From Phytoactinopolyspora mesophila (GTDB taxonomy: Bacteria; Actinomycetota; Actinomycetes; Jiangellales; Jiangellaceae), in the NCBI RefSeq assembly GCF_010122465.1, contig NZ_WLZY01000002.1, forward strand, positions 199,076 through 263,075: DNA of 64,000 nt, in the 5' to 3' direction. Under the pieces are notes generated by a model. That model saw only the letters and a program-made list of their open reading frames with translations. It did not search any database and was not told the DNA's origin. Below, one piece after another: positions 26,182 to 34,571 of this stretch. The number at the start of each line of letters is the position of its first letter. Position 1 is the stretch's first letter. Made by a program: the position numbers and the translations under genes.

Positions 26182-28196
26182 TGACCACCGGAGCGACGCA
26201 CACGGGTGTTCGGCCACGCCTAGATCAACATCCGCTGGAGTGGGAACAGCGGGGTGGCACGGACCAGGGTCGGGTCTGGCCGTCGCCGGTCTCCGCCGCT
26301 GACCTCGCCGGCATCGTGGAGCTGGCACGGCCGGTCTTCTCGCCCGACGGGCAGTGGGTGGCCGTGATCCGCCGCGACCCGGCGGAGCCGGCGCCGGACC
26401 TGTTCCTGACTCCCGTCGAAACGGATCCGGTCAGTGGTCCGGCTACCGGCCGGAACCGCTCGAAGACGTGGGCAGTGCACGGGTACGATGCCGGGCCATG
26501 CTGGAGCGCGGACAGCGGTGTGGTCGTCGTGGCGGTGCGCAGCCGAAGCGCCGCCGGCTCGACTCTGCTCTGCCGGCGGGTTCCGGACGGCGAGTCATGG
26601 CAGGTCGAGTTGTCCGGATCAATGGGACGGGTGCGGCAGGTGATCGGCCATCCGCTGCGGGCCGACGTCGTGCTGGTCTTGGGTGATGAGCCTTGCGGGG
26701 TAATCAGCGCACAGCGGAACGGGTCACCCGCGATCCGGCAACCGGGACGCCTGTTTCTGGTCGACGTCAACAGCGGCATCGCCATGCCGGCGCCGTCCGC
26801 CGGTGTCCCGCGTGGGCCGGGCGCCGATGAGACCCCGCTGGATATCCTGGCCGCCGCAGTGGCGCCGGACGGTGAACAGGCGGCTGTCCTCGTCGCCGGT
26901 GAGGACGGACACGACGGCGCGTCGCTGGCGCTGCTCGATCTCACCTCCGGCCGGGTGCGCACTCTCTGTGCCTCCGCATGCCGGCCGACCACCCGGGACC
27001 AGACACTCGAGGTCTCACCCGACGGCCGGCACGTCTTGTTCAGCTACGGCAGTGATGCGCTCGGCCACCGCGCGGCGGTGATGCCGGTGAGCGGTGGTCC
27101 GGTGCGTACGCTGTTCGCCGACGACGCCGGGACCGTGCTGGCGGCGACCTGGGCCTCTGAACGCAGCGTCCTCGCTCAGGTGTTCGCGCGGACCAGCTCG
27201 TGGCTGATCGAGGCGGATATCCATGACGAGAGCCGGCGACGGCTGGAGGAAATCGGCACCGGTCAGCCCCGGTTCTCGTATAGCCGTGTCTCGGGCGGAT
27301 GGGCCACGGTGGCCGGCACGGCTCACGACGGCGAGGAACTGCGCATCCGGCAGCTAGGACAGCCGCCGCGGCGGCTCAGCCACACCAACCCGTGGCTGCA
27401 CCGGCGCCGGACCGGCGCCGTGCGTGAAGTGTCGTGGACGAGCATGCACGACGGCGTCGAGGTGTCCGGACTGCTGGTCAGCCCGCCGGGGCGGCGGGGT
27501 GAACCCGGCCGGTTGGTGGTCAACGTCCACGGTGGGCCGCACTTTCACTGGAGCTCGGGCTGGCTCGGATCCTGGGTGGACTGGGCGCAGTTGCTGGCCG
27601 GGCGCGGCTTCGAGGTGTTCCTGCCGAATCCACGTGGCTCCACCGGGCGTGGCTGGGACTTCGCGCACGCGGTGCGCGGCCGGCTGGGCACGCTGCCGCT
27701 GGGTGACATCCTGGACGGCGTGAATGCGATGGTTGATCGCGGCGTCGCCGATCCACACGCCGTTGGCATCGGCGGATGGAGCTACGGCGGCTATCTCACG
27801 GCGTGGGCGATCACCCAGACGCAACGGTTCGCGGCGGCCGTCGTCGGCGCCGGAATCAGCGACTACTACAGCTTCCTCGGCACCTCACCGATGGGGCCGG
27901 CGTGGGAGCGCTTCGTGCCGGACGGGCGCTACCCCGAGCGGACGGCGTTCGATGCCGTCTCACCGGTGAGCCACCTTTCCCAGTGTGTGACCCCGACCCT
28001 CGTGATTCACGGGGAGCAGGACCGCAAGATCCCAGCCGAACAGGGGCGGCTGCTGCATCGTGGGCTGAGGGCGCTTGGTGTGCCGACCGAGCTGCAGCTC
28101 TTGCCGGGTGAGGGGCATGTGATCGAGGCGCCGGCCGCGCGGGAACGGCTGCTCGACGCCATGCTCACCTGGTTCGACCACCACCTGCCCACGTAG
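26181..28196 (+). CDS. S9 family (prolyl oligopeptidase-type) hydrolase in the siderophore operon
   Basis: 671 residues. The N-terminal two-thirds (to about 410) is a WD40-like beta-propeller, with repeats such as LEVSPDGRHVLFSYG. The C-terminal alpha/beta-hydrolase domain has GGWSYGGYLTAW with nucleophile Ser534, acid Asp614 in HGEQDRKIPAEQG and His646 in LPGEGHVIEAP. No signal peptide, so cytoplasmic. The ATG shares a base with the stop of the binding protein, so it is the fifth gene of the iron-box operon. By analogy with Fes/IroE esterases it might hydrolyse an imported peptide or ester siderophore to free the iron; this is inference. Confidence 0.88.
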   Translation: MTTGATHTGVRPRLDQHPLEWEQRGGTDQGRVWPSPVSAADLAGIVELARPVFSPDGQWVAVIRRDPAEPAPDLFLTPVETDPVSGPATGRNRSKTWAVHGYDAGPCWSADSGVVVVAVRSRSAAGSTLLCRRVPDGESWQVELSGSMGRVRQVIGHPLRADVVLVLGDEPCGVISAQRNGSPAIRQPGRLFLVDVNSGIAMPAPSAGVPRGPGADETPLDILAAAVAPDGEQAAVLVAGEDGHDGASLALLDLTSGRVRTLCASACRPTTRDQTLEVSPDGRHVLFSYGSDALGHRAAVMPVSGGPVRTLFADDAGTVLAATWASERSVLAQVFARTSSWLIEADIHDESRRRLEEIGTGQPRFSYSRVSGGWATVAGTAHDGEELRIRQLGQPPRRLSHTNPWLHRRRTGAVREVSWTSMHDGVEVSGLLVSPPGRRGEPGRLVVNVHGGPHFHWSSGWLGSWVDWAQLLAGRGFEVFLPNPRGSTGRGWDFAHAVRGRLGTLPLGDILDGVNAMVDRGVADPHAVGIGGWSYGGYLTAWAITQTQRFAAAVVGAGISDYYSFLGTSPMGPAWERFVPDGRYPERTAFDAVSPVSHLSQCVTPTLVIHGEQDRKIPAEQGRLLHRGLRALGVPTELQLLPGEGHVIEAPAARERLLDAMLTWFDHHLPT

Positions 28197-28213
28197 CACC
28201 GGCGCATCGGTTT

Positions 28214-28259
28214 GTGTCCTGCAGAGCGTGGCCCCTAGCGCTCGTTTGGCAGGACGTAA
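28214..28259. repeat. Dispersed palindromic repeat, family B copy 2
   Basis: GTGTCCTGC, AGCGCTCG at offset 23 and GCAGGACGTAA at the end, the same length (46 bp) and block spacing as 14790-14835. It also sits at a convergent junction, here between the S9 hydrolase and a HAD gene. Confidence 0.7.
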
Positions 28260-28274
28260 GGGCCGCGACTCAGC

Positions 28275-28949
28275 TCATCCGGCAGGCAGGTCGAGCAGGC
28301 GCTGGACTACGTCCGGCAGGGTGTCGCCCGTGACGTCGGGCGCGGCGAAGATCTCCGGGTAGCGCTTTTCGAGCCGGGCAACCCACCCAGTGGTCAGCCC
28401 AGCCTGGTGGGCGCCGTGTGTGTCCCAGGCGTGTGCGGCGACGAGGGCGACCTGGCCGGGAGAAACGCCGGTGCTGTCGGCGGCATGCCGGTATATCTCC
28501 GGTGCCGGTTTCCAGCGGCGTACGTCATCCACCGACAGCACCTGTTCGATGTCGTTGTCTAGACCGGCGCGGCGGAGCAGGGCACTGGTGTTCTGGGCCG
28601 AGCCGTTGGTCAAGGTCACCATCCGCACCCCCGCCTCCCGCGTGAGTTGTACCGCGGGTGCGACGTCCGGGTGGGGATCCAGCTCGGTGAATCCGGAAAG
28701 CACTGTGCGCAGCGCGTCGTCACTCAGCTCTTCTCCCGCCGTGGAGCGCAGCGCGGAGGTCGCGATCTCGCCGAACGGGCGGTAGCCGCCGCTGGCCACC
28801 AGAGCGAAGGCATCTCTGAGCAACCGGGAGAACCAGAGCTCCAGGACGTGGCCGGGCTGCCCGGCGTCCACCAGCCGTTGGCGGATCGGTTCCAGCGGGA
28901 ACAGTGTCTCGATCACGTCGAAGGCGATGACCGACGGACGGGTGACCAT
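28275..28949 (-). CDS. Haloacid dehalogenase type II-like HAD hydrolase
   Basis: 224 residues. It begins MVTRPSVIAFDVIETLFPLE with nucleophile Asp10, continues with VRMVTLTNGSAQNTSALLRR (motif II Thr/Ser-Asn) and Lys in DDVRRWKPAPEIYRHAA, and ends with VALVAAHAWDTHGAHQAGL (AHxWD), the signature of (S)-2-haloacid dehalogenases. The first motif is D-V-I-E-T rather than D-x-D-x-T, as expected for this subgroup. The natural substrate is unknown. Confidence 0.85.
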   Translation of the reverse strand: MVTRPSVIAFDVIETLFPLEPIRQRLVDAGQPGHVLELWFSRLLRDAFALVASGGYRPFGEIATSALRSTAGEELSDDALRTVLSGFTELDPHPDVAPAVQLTREAGVRMVTLTNGSAQNTSALLRRAGLDNDIEQVLSVDDVRRWKPAPEIYRHAADSTGVSPGQVALVAAHAWDTHGAHQAGLTTGWVARLEKRYPEIFAAPDVTGDTLPDVVQRLLDLPAG

Positions 28950-28962
28950 AAACCGATCCTCC

Positions 28963-29015
28963 CATGATCATGAGCACTTCGTGACCGTCTCGGGCGTTGA
29001 GTGTTCATGATCGTG
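28963..29015. repeat. TGATCA-tipped imperfect palindrome in divergent gap
   Basis: CATGATCATGAGCACTT (28963-28979) is inverted as GAGTGTTCATGATCGTG (28999-29015) with 14 of 17 positions matching. It lies upstream of both the HAD gene (minus) and the CcdA unit (plus). Confidence 0.5.
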
Positions 29016-29136
29016 AGCGACGCGGTTGTCGCTTCAGGTGGAGATTAAGGATTCCTTACGAGCAGCCGGCGCGGGATCAAGCCGGCGCCCGGTGTCGTTG
29101 ACTGGGCACAATGGCGCGAAGACGAAGGAGTTTGTT

Positions 29137-29250
29137 GTGAGGGTGCGATCGAAGCTGCTCACGTTGGCGGATGGCGAGGGCAACGTCACCCACCGCGGAT
29201 CATTGAGCCGGGACCAGCTCAATGATCATGTGGCTGAGCTGGCAGGCTGA
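29137..29250 (+). CDS. Small protein preceding CcdA-like gene (37 aa)
   Basis: Predicted 37 residues from GTG 29137, with GAAGGAG eight bases upstream; the frame is open further but has no better start. It is rich in charged residues (LLTLADGEGNVTHRGSLSRD) with no membrane segment. The stop lies six bases before the GTG of the CcdA-like gene, so it could be a translationally coupled leader or a real small protein. I do not recognise it. Confidence 0.4.
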   Translation: MRVRSKLLTLADGEGNVTHRGSLSRDQLNDHVAELAG

Positions 29251-29256
29251 GCGGCT

Positions 29257-30129
29257 GTGGAGGGTCTGCCGATCGCACTGGCAGTAGCCGCCGGCATGCT
29301 GGCGGTGGTGAATCCGTGTGGATTCGCGCTCCTGCCGGCGTACGCGTCGTTCCTGGTCATCGGCGACGATTCACCCGACCGGATCGCGGCGATCCGGCGC
29401 GCACTCGGATTCGCCTTGGCCATGACAGCCGGGTTCGCGGCGGTGTTCGGCGTGTTCGGTGTGCTGCTGTCGCTGGTCTCCAACACCAGCGGCGTCCAGC
29501 GATTCCTGCCCTGGTTCACGGTGGTTCTGGGGATCGGTCTCCTGGGCTTGGGCGGGTGGCTGATCGCCGGGAAGAACATCCCGGGGATGCGTTTCGGCGT
29601 CAAAGGCCCGGAGCTGACCCGCTCCATGGGGTCGATGGCCGCGTTCGGCATCACTTACGCGATCGCTTCGCTCAGCTGTACGTTCGTGCCGTTCCTGATC
29701 ACGGTGGTGGCGAGCTTCCGCTCCGGCTCGTTCGCCGGTGGCCTGGCCGTGTTCGGCGCGTATGCGCTCGGCATGGGGCTCGTCGTCGTGTCGGTTTCGC
29801 TGGCCGTTGCGCTGGCGCAGACCACCGTGGTCACGTGGCTGCGCAAGGCCGGGCGGCTGGTTCCCCGTATCGGCGGCGGGCTCTTGCTGGTCGCGGGCGC
29901 CTATGTGGCGTACTACGGCTGGTACGAGATCAGAGTGTTCCGCGGCGACGCGGTCGATGATCCGGTGATCGGTGTCGGCGAAGGAATCCAGAGCTGGCTG
30001 TCCAACATGATCAACAGCGCAGGTGTGGGTGTATTCCTCGGGGCCGCTGCTGCGCTTCTCGGCGCTGCCCTGGGGTTGGCCTGGTGGTTGCGGCGCAGGA
30101 GCAGCGCGTCGAGCGAACTCTCTCCATGA
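29257..30129 (+). CDS. CcdA/DsbD-like thiol-disulfide transporter
   Basis: 290 residues with about seven spans. The first span carries NPCGFALLPAYASFL with Cys21, and the second half has ASLSCTFVPFLITVVASF with the partner Cys. These two cysteines in membrane helices define CcdA/DsbD proteins, which move electrons from cytoplasmic thioredoxin to extracytoplasmic thiols for cytochrome c maturation. The GTG start has only a weak site and may depend on coupling to the upstream small frame. No thioredoxin-like partner is adjacent. Confidence 0.85.
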   Translation: MEGLPIALAVAAGMLAVVNPCGFALLPAYASFLVIGDDSPDRIAAIRRALGFALAMTAGFAAVFGVFGVLLSLVSNTSGVQRFLPWFTVVLGIGLLGLGGWLIAGKNIPGMRFGVKGPELTRSMGSMAAFGITYAIASLSCTFVPFLITVVASFRSGSFAGGLAVFGAYALGMGLVVVSVSLAVALAQTTVVTWLRKAGRLVPRIGGGLLLVAGAYVAYYGWYEIRVFRGDAVDDPVIGVGEGIQSWLSNMINSAGVGVFLGAAAALLGAALGLAWWLRRRSSASSELSP

Positions 30130-30173
30130 TCACGGTCAGATAGATGGTCGGTACGGTCACTTGGTGATCATGG
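30124..30173. terminator. Convergent palindrome containing both stop codons
   Basis: CCATGATCAC (30124-30133) is inverted perfectly as GTGATCATGG (30164-30173). The TGA of the CcdA-like gene (30127-30129) and the TGA of the opposite membrane protein gene (30168-30170 as TCA) both lie inside the TGATCA core of the arms. Likely a bidirectional terminator. Confidence 0.55.
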
Positions 30174-30836
30174 GTGAGGTGGCTCCGTATCGTCGTGCGG
30201 TTTGGCATCGCGTTCGACTTCGGGGAGCGACTCGGCTAGACGGCGTTGCTCCGCGCGGCGTTTGACGCGGGCCATACGGAAGAGCACGAGCGGGGGCACC
30301 GTCCCGACGACGAACAGCACCAGACCCCAGACCAGCTCCTTCTCGATGAACAGCACTGGTGATGCCAGCATCAGGCAGATGAAACTCACGCCGAAGATCA
30401 GCATCGGCAGGCAACCGTCGCGCCAGGGCCGCTCGTCCGGCCCAACGTCGGCGAAGACGAGGATCACGTTGGCCAGCGCGGTGAAGAACCGGCGTGTCCG
30501 GGATGGATTGTCGACCTGCTTCGGCGCCGGCCGGCCCAGCAATAGGAGCACGGTCGGCAGCAATGTCGACGCCGTATACACCGTACGCCAAACGTCGAAG
30601 GGGCCGATGATCGCGATCAGCCCGAGCAACAGCAGTATCCCGGCCGCCACGACGGCCAGCCAGTAGTAACGCCTGCCACTGATCAGACTGGCCGCACCGG
30701 CCAGCATCAGCGCAGCCAGCACGATGTGGACCACATCGAGATCCTGGAGGCTGCCCAGCGCGATCAGTAGTGGGTAGAGCAGGGCGTGAGCTGCGAGCAG
30801 GAGGGCAGCGAGGCGGCGGGCCAGGAGTGGGGTCAC
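30168..30836 (-). CDS. Multi-span membrane protein of unknown function
   Basis: 222 residues from GTG 30836. Four hydrophobic segments occupy residues about 5-110 (LAALLLAAHALLYPLLIALG, then VLAALMLAGAASLISG), a polar loop follows (PKQVDNPSRTRRFF), then two more spans and a charged C-terminal tail of about 35 residues (ARVKRRAEQRRLAESLPEVE). No recognised family motif. The 3' end is shared with the CcdA-like gene through a palindrome; a family A repeat lies directly upstream. Confidence 0.65.
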   Translation of the reverse strand: MTPLLARRLAALLLAAHALLYPLLIALGSLQDLDVVHIVLAALMLAGAASLISGRRYYWLAVVAAGILLLLGLIAIIGPFDVWRTVYTASTLLPTVLLLLGRPAPKQVDNPSRTRRFFTALANVILVFADVGPDERPWRDGCLPMLIFGVSFICLMLASPVLFIEKELVWGLVLFVVGTVPPLVLFRMARVKRRAEQRRLAESLPEVERDAKPHDDTEPPHP

Positions 30837-30861
30837 GAGCAGGATTATTGACCACCTGGCA

Positions 30862-30930
30862 CTTCGATACCGTCAGGTGGTGCCGGAACGGGATTTCCGG
30901 CCCGAATGGCACCTGGTGGTATTGAAGTCG
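30862..30930. repeat. Dispersed imperfect palindrome, family A copy 2
   Basis: Runs from CTTCGATACCGTCAGGTGG to GGCACCTGGTGGTATTGAAG. Tips CTTCGATACC/GGTATTGAAG and inner CAGGTG/CACCTG are inverted. It aligns along its whole length with 15627-15695. It is upstream of the membrane protein gene and about 80 bp left of the insertion sequence. Confidence 0.65.
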
Positions 30931-31008
30931 CGCCTCGGTGGCTGTCGAGGTTGGATGGGGAACCGGGTGATAGGCAACCTCGGTGCAACGTAGTGCCTCA
31001 TGTCAAAC

Positions 31009-32421
31009 TGCCCGCGAAATCTGGTCGGTGCCTCAGTTAGGAATGCCCGCGAAAAAAGGGGGGTCAGCTGGCGGCCTTGATTCGGATGCCTTTGTGGACG
31101 TTGGGTAGGGCGGTGGGGAAGCTGGCGAGGTCGAGCTGTTCGGTCTTCTCCTTGGCCAGTACCAGTAGCCGGTTCTGTAGGTCGGCGATCTGGCGGGCGA
31201 TGGCGGCTGGGTTGAGACTGTCGCGGTAGGCGATCAACTCGGCCTGTTGAGTCGGGGCGAGGACATTCGCTGCGAGCAGGCGGTCCAGCGGCGTGGCCGG
31301 CGTGTCGTAGAGGCGCGTGCGGCGGCCTGCGGCGTCGGCGCCGAACCCGACCGGTTTCTTGGTCGGCGTCAGGTAGTTCAACCGGTCGTTGGTCAGCTGC
31401 CAGAGCCGGTTGAGCACGACGCGTTCGGCTTCGGTGTCGTAGCGGTAGTAGAAGCTGTACTTGCGGACCAGGTGGTTGTTCTTCGACTCCACGGTTGCTT
31501 GATCGTTCTTCTTGTACGGCCGGGACCGGGTGAAGAAGATCTCCCGGTCAGCGGCCCACTTGATCACAGCCTTGTTCAAGAACTCCGAACCATTGTCAAA
31601 GTCCAGCCTGACCACCTCGAACGGGACCTTCTCGGTGGCAGCCTTAAGCGCGGCGAGGATGTGAGTGTGGGCGTTGTTGCGCACGGTGCGGGTGAACACC
31701 CAGCCGGTATGCACGCAGGTGAGGTTGACCGTGCGGGCGAACTCGCCCTTCAACGTCGGCCCGCAATGCGCGACGGTATCGCCTTCGAAGAACCCAGGCT
31801 CGGCCTCGACCTCATCCCCTGCCTTGCGGATCTTGATCGACGAGCGCAGCAACGGCGACGGTTTCGTCGTCGCCACACCCTTGATCTGATCGCTGGCCTT
31901 GGCCGGCTTCAGATACCGATCGATCGTCGCCGCGCTCATCGCGAGCAACTCTTCTCGCACCACCGGGGTAAAGCGGGCCTTGCCGTCGATGACCCTGCCA
32001 TCGAACAGCTCGCCGTGGCGCTGCAGCGGTGTCGAGCAGGACCCGCATCGACGCCGCCAGATACTTCCCACACTGCCCGCCTGAGGCCGCCCAGACCCAC
32101 TGCAGGACCTTGATCGCGTCGTAGGAATACTTCGGCGAACGCGGCTTGCGTGGCCGCACCGCGACACTCTGACCGGAGCCAGGCTTGGCCTTCGCGGCCG
32201 CGGTCAGTCGACGCCGGGCGTTATCCCGCGACCACCCAGTCACGCCCACCACCTGGTCCAGGACCTGGCCCTTGTCCATCTTCGACGCCTTCGCATACGC
32301 CCTCGCGTACCTGCTAGTGACCTCGGCACGAGACGTCATCGACAACCCACTCCTCATGCCCCGACAGCATCACCGTTACGCGGGCATTCCCACCTGAGGC
32401 ACGGAGAGCATTTCGCGGGCA
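31009..32421 (-). mobile_element. Insertion sequence with 43-bp inverted ends
   Basis: The left end (31009-31051) starts TGCCCGCGAAAT, contains GTGCCTCAG and finishes GGAATGCCCGCG. The right end (32379-32421) read in reverse gives the same three blocks at the same spacing, with differences only between them. Each end thus holds two TGCCCGCG copies. The element is about 1.4 kb with one transposase on the minus strand. No target-site duplication is obvious by eye. Confidence 0.85.
31064..32342 (-). pseudogene. DDE/rve transposase, frameshifted
   Basis: The N-terminal part starts near 32342-32357 (MTSRAEVTSRYARAYAKASK, then a GVTGWSRDNARRRLT HTH) and reads to KYLAASMRVLLDT near 32040; the rest continues in another frame (LQRHGELFDGRVIDG onwards) to 31064. 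Joining the frames gives one protein of about 425 residues. The catalytic rve core is intact downstream: Asp in FFEGDTVAHCG, Asp in RLDFDNGSEFLNK and Glu in NDQATVESKNNHLVRKY. Either a point deletion inactivated the gene or programmed frameshifting is used; I see no classic slippery run at the join. Confidence 0.75.
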
Positions 32422-32769
32422 TCTTTCATGAGTCTCGTCGGCCTATTGACTCCAGTGTGGCGGGGTGTCACACTTTTTTCAGCGGACAAGGTTTGTCCAA
32501 CTCCAGCCGCAGCTACGACGCAGGCCAGTCTCGCCTGCGTCGTTTTTCTTGTTGCCAGTCCAGCCTTTGGTGTGGCTCCGGGCCTCATGGCGTGAATTCA
32601 ACCCTTCGGTACCAATCCCAGCGCTCGCGCCGCGCCGAGGCTGTGCCGCGCCTGGCGCGGTTCTTGTGAGCGAGCAACCATCTTCGCCAGTCAGCATCAC
32701 CCGGCTCAGCCCTGTCCGGCTTCGTCATCGACGGCGCCGATGAGCTGAGTCTGTCTCACGGAGGTCAGC
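32422..32769. other. Gene-free strip between IS and cluster
   Basis: No coding frame here is convincing. It contains GGACAAGGTTTGTCC (a small hairpin) and an intrinsic terminator at 32516-32549. The remaining 200 bases before the antiporter start must contain its promoter, but no clear -35/-10 pair is visible. Confidence 0.5.
32516..32549 (+). terminator. Intrinsic terminator upstream of the cluster
   Basis: CGACGCAGGC (32516-32525), a seven-base loop and GCCTGCGTCG (32533-32542) followed by TTTTTC: a textbook rho-independent terminator reading on the + strand. No + strand gene ends just before it, so it either ends an interrupted gene's transcript or acts as an attenuator for the cluster's first gene. 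Confidence 0.85.
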
Positions 32770-34134
32770 ATGGCCGTTCACGGCGTGCCTGTGGAAGTCG
32801 TGGTTACGGCGAACATCGCGATCGTTTTGATCGTCGGCGTCGTGATGGTGCAAGTGTTCAGAAGGATCTACCAACCTCCGGTGATCGCCGAGATAGCAGC
32901 CGGACTGATGCTCGGACCGAGTCTGCTCGGTTTGCTCCCGGGTGACATCCCTGAGGTGATCTTCCCGCTCGAGGCGCGGCCGATGCTTTCGGCTGTCGCA
33001 GAGGTGGGATTGCTGCTATTCATGTTCTTGATCGGCTGGGAGCTGGACCTCACCAAGCTTCGTCGACGGAAACGGGCCCTGTTTCCCATCGCGGGTCTGT
33101 CGATGGCTGTGCCCTTCGCTTTGGGGGCTGCCGCCGCAGCGCTGCTGCTGACCAAGTACAAAGGCGCGAACGCCAGCACCGGGGTCTTCGTCTTCTATCT
33201 GGCCACTGCGTTTTCGATCACTGCTTTCCCGGTGCTCGCCCGGATCATCCGGGACAGCCGGATATCGAAGACTACTGTGGGCGTCACCGCGATCGCGTGT
33301 GCCGCGATCGGCGACGTGGTCGCCTGGTGTGTGCTCGTGCTGCTGCTTGCCGTAGTTGATGCGAACGACGTCGGGCAGTTTTTCGTAACCGTGGGGCTGA
33401 CCGTTGCCTTCGGGCTGGTCGTCGGTTGTGTGGTTCGCCCGCTGCTGCGAGCCGTCCTGCGCCGCGCGGACCGTCCCGCGATGGCGGGGACGCTGAGCGC
33501 GCTGGTGGCATCTGGTGTGTTCCTTTCCGCCTACGCGACCTCGTGGATCGGAGTCCACGCCATCTTCGGGGCGTTCGCCGTCGGACTGGCGATGCCGCGA
33601 GACGGTGGGCGGGGCCTGGAGCAGGCTGTCGGGGTTCCGCTGGAGAAAGTCGCCGCGTTGTTGTTGCCGGTCTTCTTCATCGTCACCGGCCTATCGGTGG
33701 ATATCAGCGCCCTGGGGTGGTCCGGCCTGCTGGCACTGACACTCGTCATCGGTTTGGCGATTGTCGGAAAATTCGCCGGCGCGGCCGTCCCTGCTCGATT
33801 GTCGGGGATGAACTGGAGGGACTCCGCCGCTCTCGGGACGCTGATGAACACGCGAGGTCTGACCGAGATCGTCGTGCTGAACATCGGTCTTCAGCGGGGA
33901 ATCATCGATTCGGAGATGTTCACCATGATGATCGCCATGGCTCTGATGACTACCGCGATGGCCGGCCCACTGCTCAGGTGGCTTAGGGTGACGCCGCCCG
34001 TGATGCCCGATCCGATGGTGCCCCCTACTCCCGTGCTTACTCGGCATCACTCCGGGCGCCGGCACCCGCCTCGCGCGGATCTGAATGTACGGAAGGAACC
34101 CACCCACGAGGTCCGTCCCGTTGTGCGTGACTGA
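32770..34134 (+). CDS. Cation/proton antiporter (CPA2, KefB-like)
   Basis: 454 residues with about 12-13 spans. Typical Na_H_Exchanger sequence: AEIAAGLMLGPSLLGLLPG near the N-terminus, then TAFSITAFPVLARIIRDSR and GDVVAWCVLVLL, where the conserved Asp binds the ion. The C-terminal tail is short and polar, with no TrkA-N domain. GGAGG precedes the start. Antiporters of this class occur in several aromatic polyketide clusters, perhaps for pH homeostasis or export; here it precedes the cyclase/KS genes on the same strand. Confidence 0.88.
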   Translation: MAVHGVPVEVVVTANIAIVLIVGVVMVQVFRRIYQPPVIAEIAAGLMLGPSLLGLLPGDIPEVIFPLEARPMLSAVAEVGLLLFMFLIGWELDLTKLRRRKRALFPIAGLSMAVPFALGAAAAALLLTKYKGANASTGVFVFYLATAFSITAFPVLARIIRDSRISKTTVGVTAIACAAIGDVVAWCVLVLLLAVVDANDVGQFFVTVGLTVAFGLVVGCVVRPLLRAVLRRADRPAMAGTLSALVASGVFLSAYATSWIGVHAIFGAFAVGLAMPRDGGRGLEQAVGVPLEKVAALLLPVFFIVTGLSVDISALGWSGLLALTLVIGLAIVGKFAGAAVPARLSGMNWRDSAALGTLMNTRGLTEIVVLNIGLQRGIIDSEMFTMMIAMALMTTAMAGPLLRWLRVTPPVMPDPMVPPTPVLTRHHSGRRHPPRADLNVRKEPTHEVRPVVRD

Positions 34135-34203
34135 CCAGGTCCTTTCCAGACCTCGGTGTGGTTCTCCCGTGCTCGTTCGACATTCGTTCGAGAGAGGAAC
34201 TCC

Positions 34204-34533
34204 ATGTACAGCACGCTGATCGTAGCCCGGATGCGCCCGGGGGCCGATGACGAAGTGGGCCGGCTGTTCGACGAGTTTGACCACACCGAGATGCCGCACA
34301 TCATGGGCACCCGTCGGCGCCAGCTCTTCCGATTTCACGGCCTGTATTTCCATCTTCAGGACTTCGACATCGACGACGGCGGAGCGGCGATCGAGAAAGC
34401 GAGGACCGACCCGCGATTCATCCAGATCAGTACCGATCTCAGGCCGCACATTACCGCCTATGACCCGGCCACGTGGCGCTCGCCGAAAGATGCGATGGCC
34501 ACGCGTTTCTATCACTGGGCAAGACCGTCCTGA
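34204..34533 (+). CDS. Angucycline-type polyketide cyclase (JadI/UrdF-like, TcmI family)
   Basis: 109 residues. The sequence begins MYSTLIVARMRPGADDEVGR and contains HTEMPHIMGTRRRQLFRFHG and LYFHLQDFDIDDGGAAIEKA, closely resembling JadI, UrdF and related 109-residue cyclases that close the fourth ring of the angular benz[a]anthracene skeleton. The ATG has GAGAGGA upstream. Its position directly before KS-alpha is that of urdF/pgaF. This gene is the main reason for calling the product an angucycline. Confidence 0.92.
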   Translation: MYSTLIVARMRPGADDEVGRLFDEFDHTEMPHIMGTRRRQLFRFHGLYFHLQDFDIDDGGAAIEKARTDPRFIQISTDLRPHITAYDPATWRSPKDAMATRFYHWARPS

Positions 34534-34571
34534 ACAGCGCTTGAGGACGTTCGGAGCCGAAGGAGTAGCCC

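Noticed and set aside
31009-32421. Target-site duplication flanking the insertion sequence
   Set aside because: Flanks read CAAAC on the left and TCTTT on the right; no convincing direct repeat by eye.
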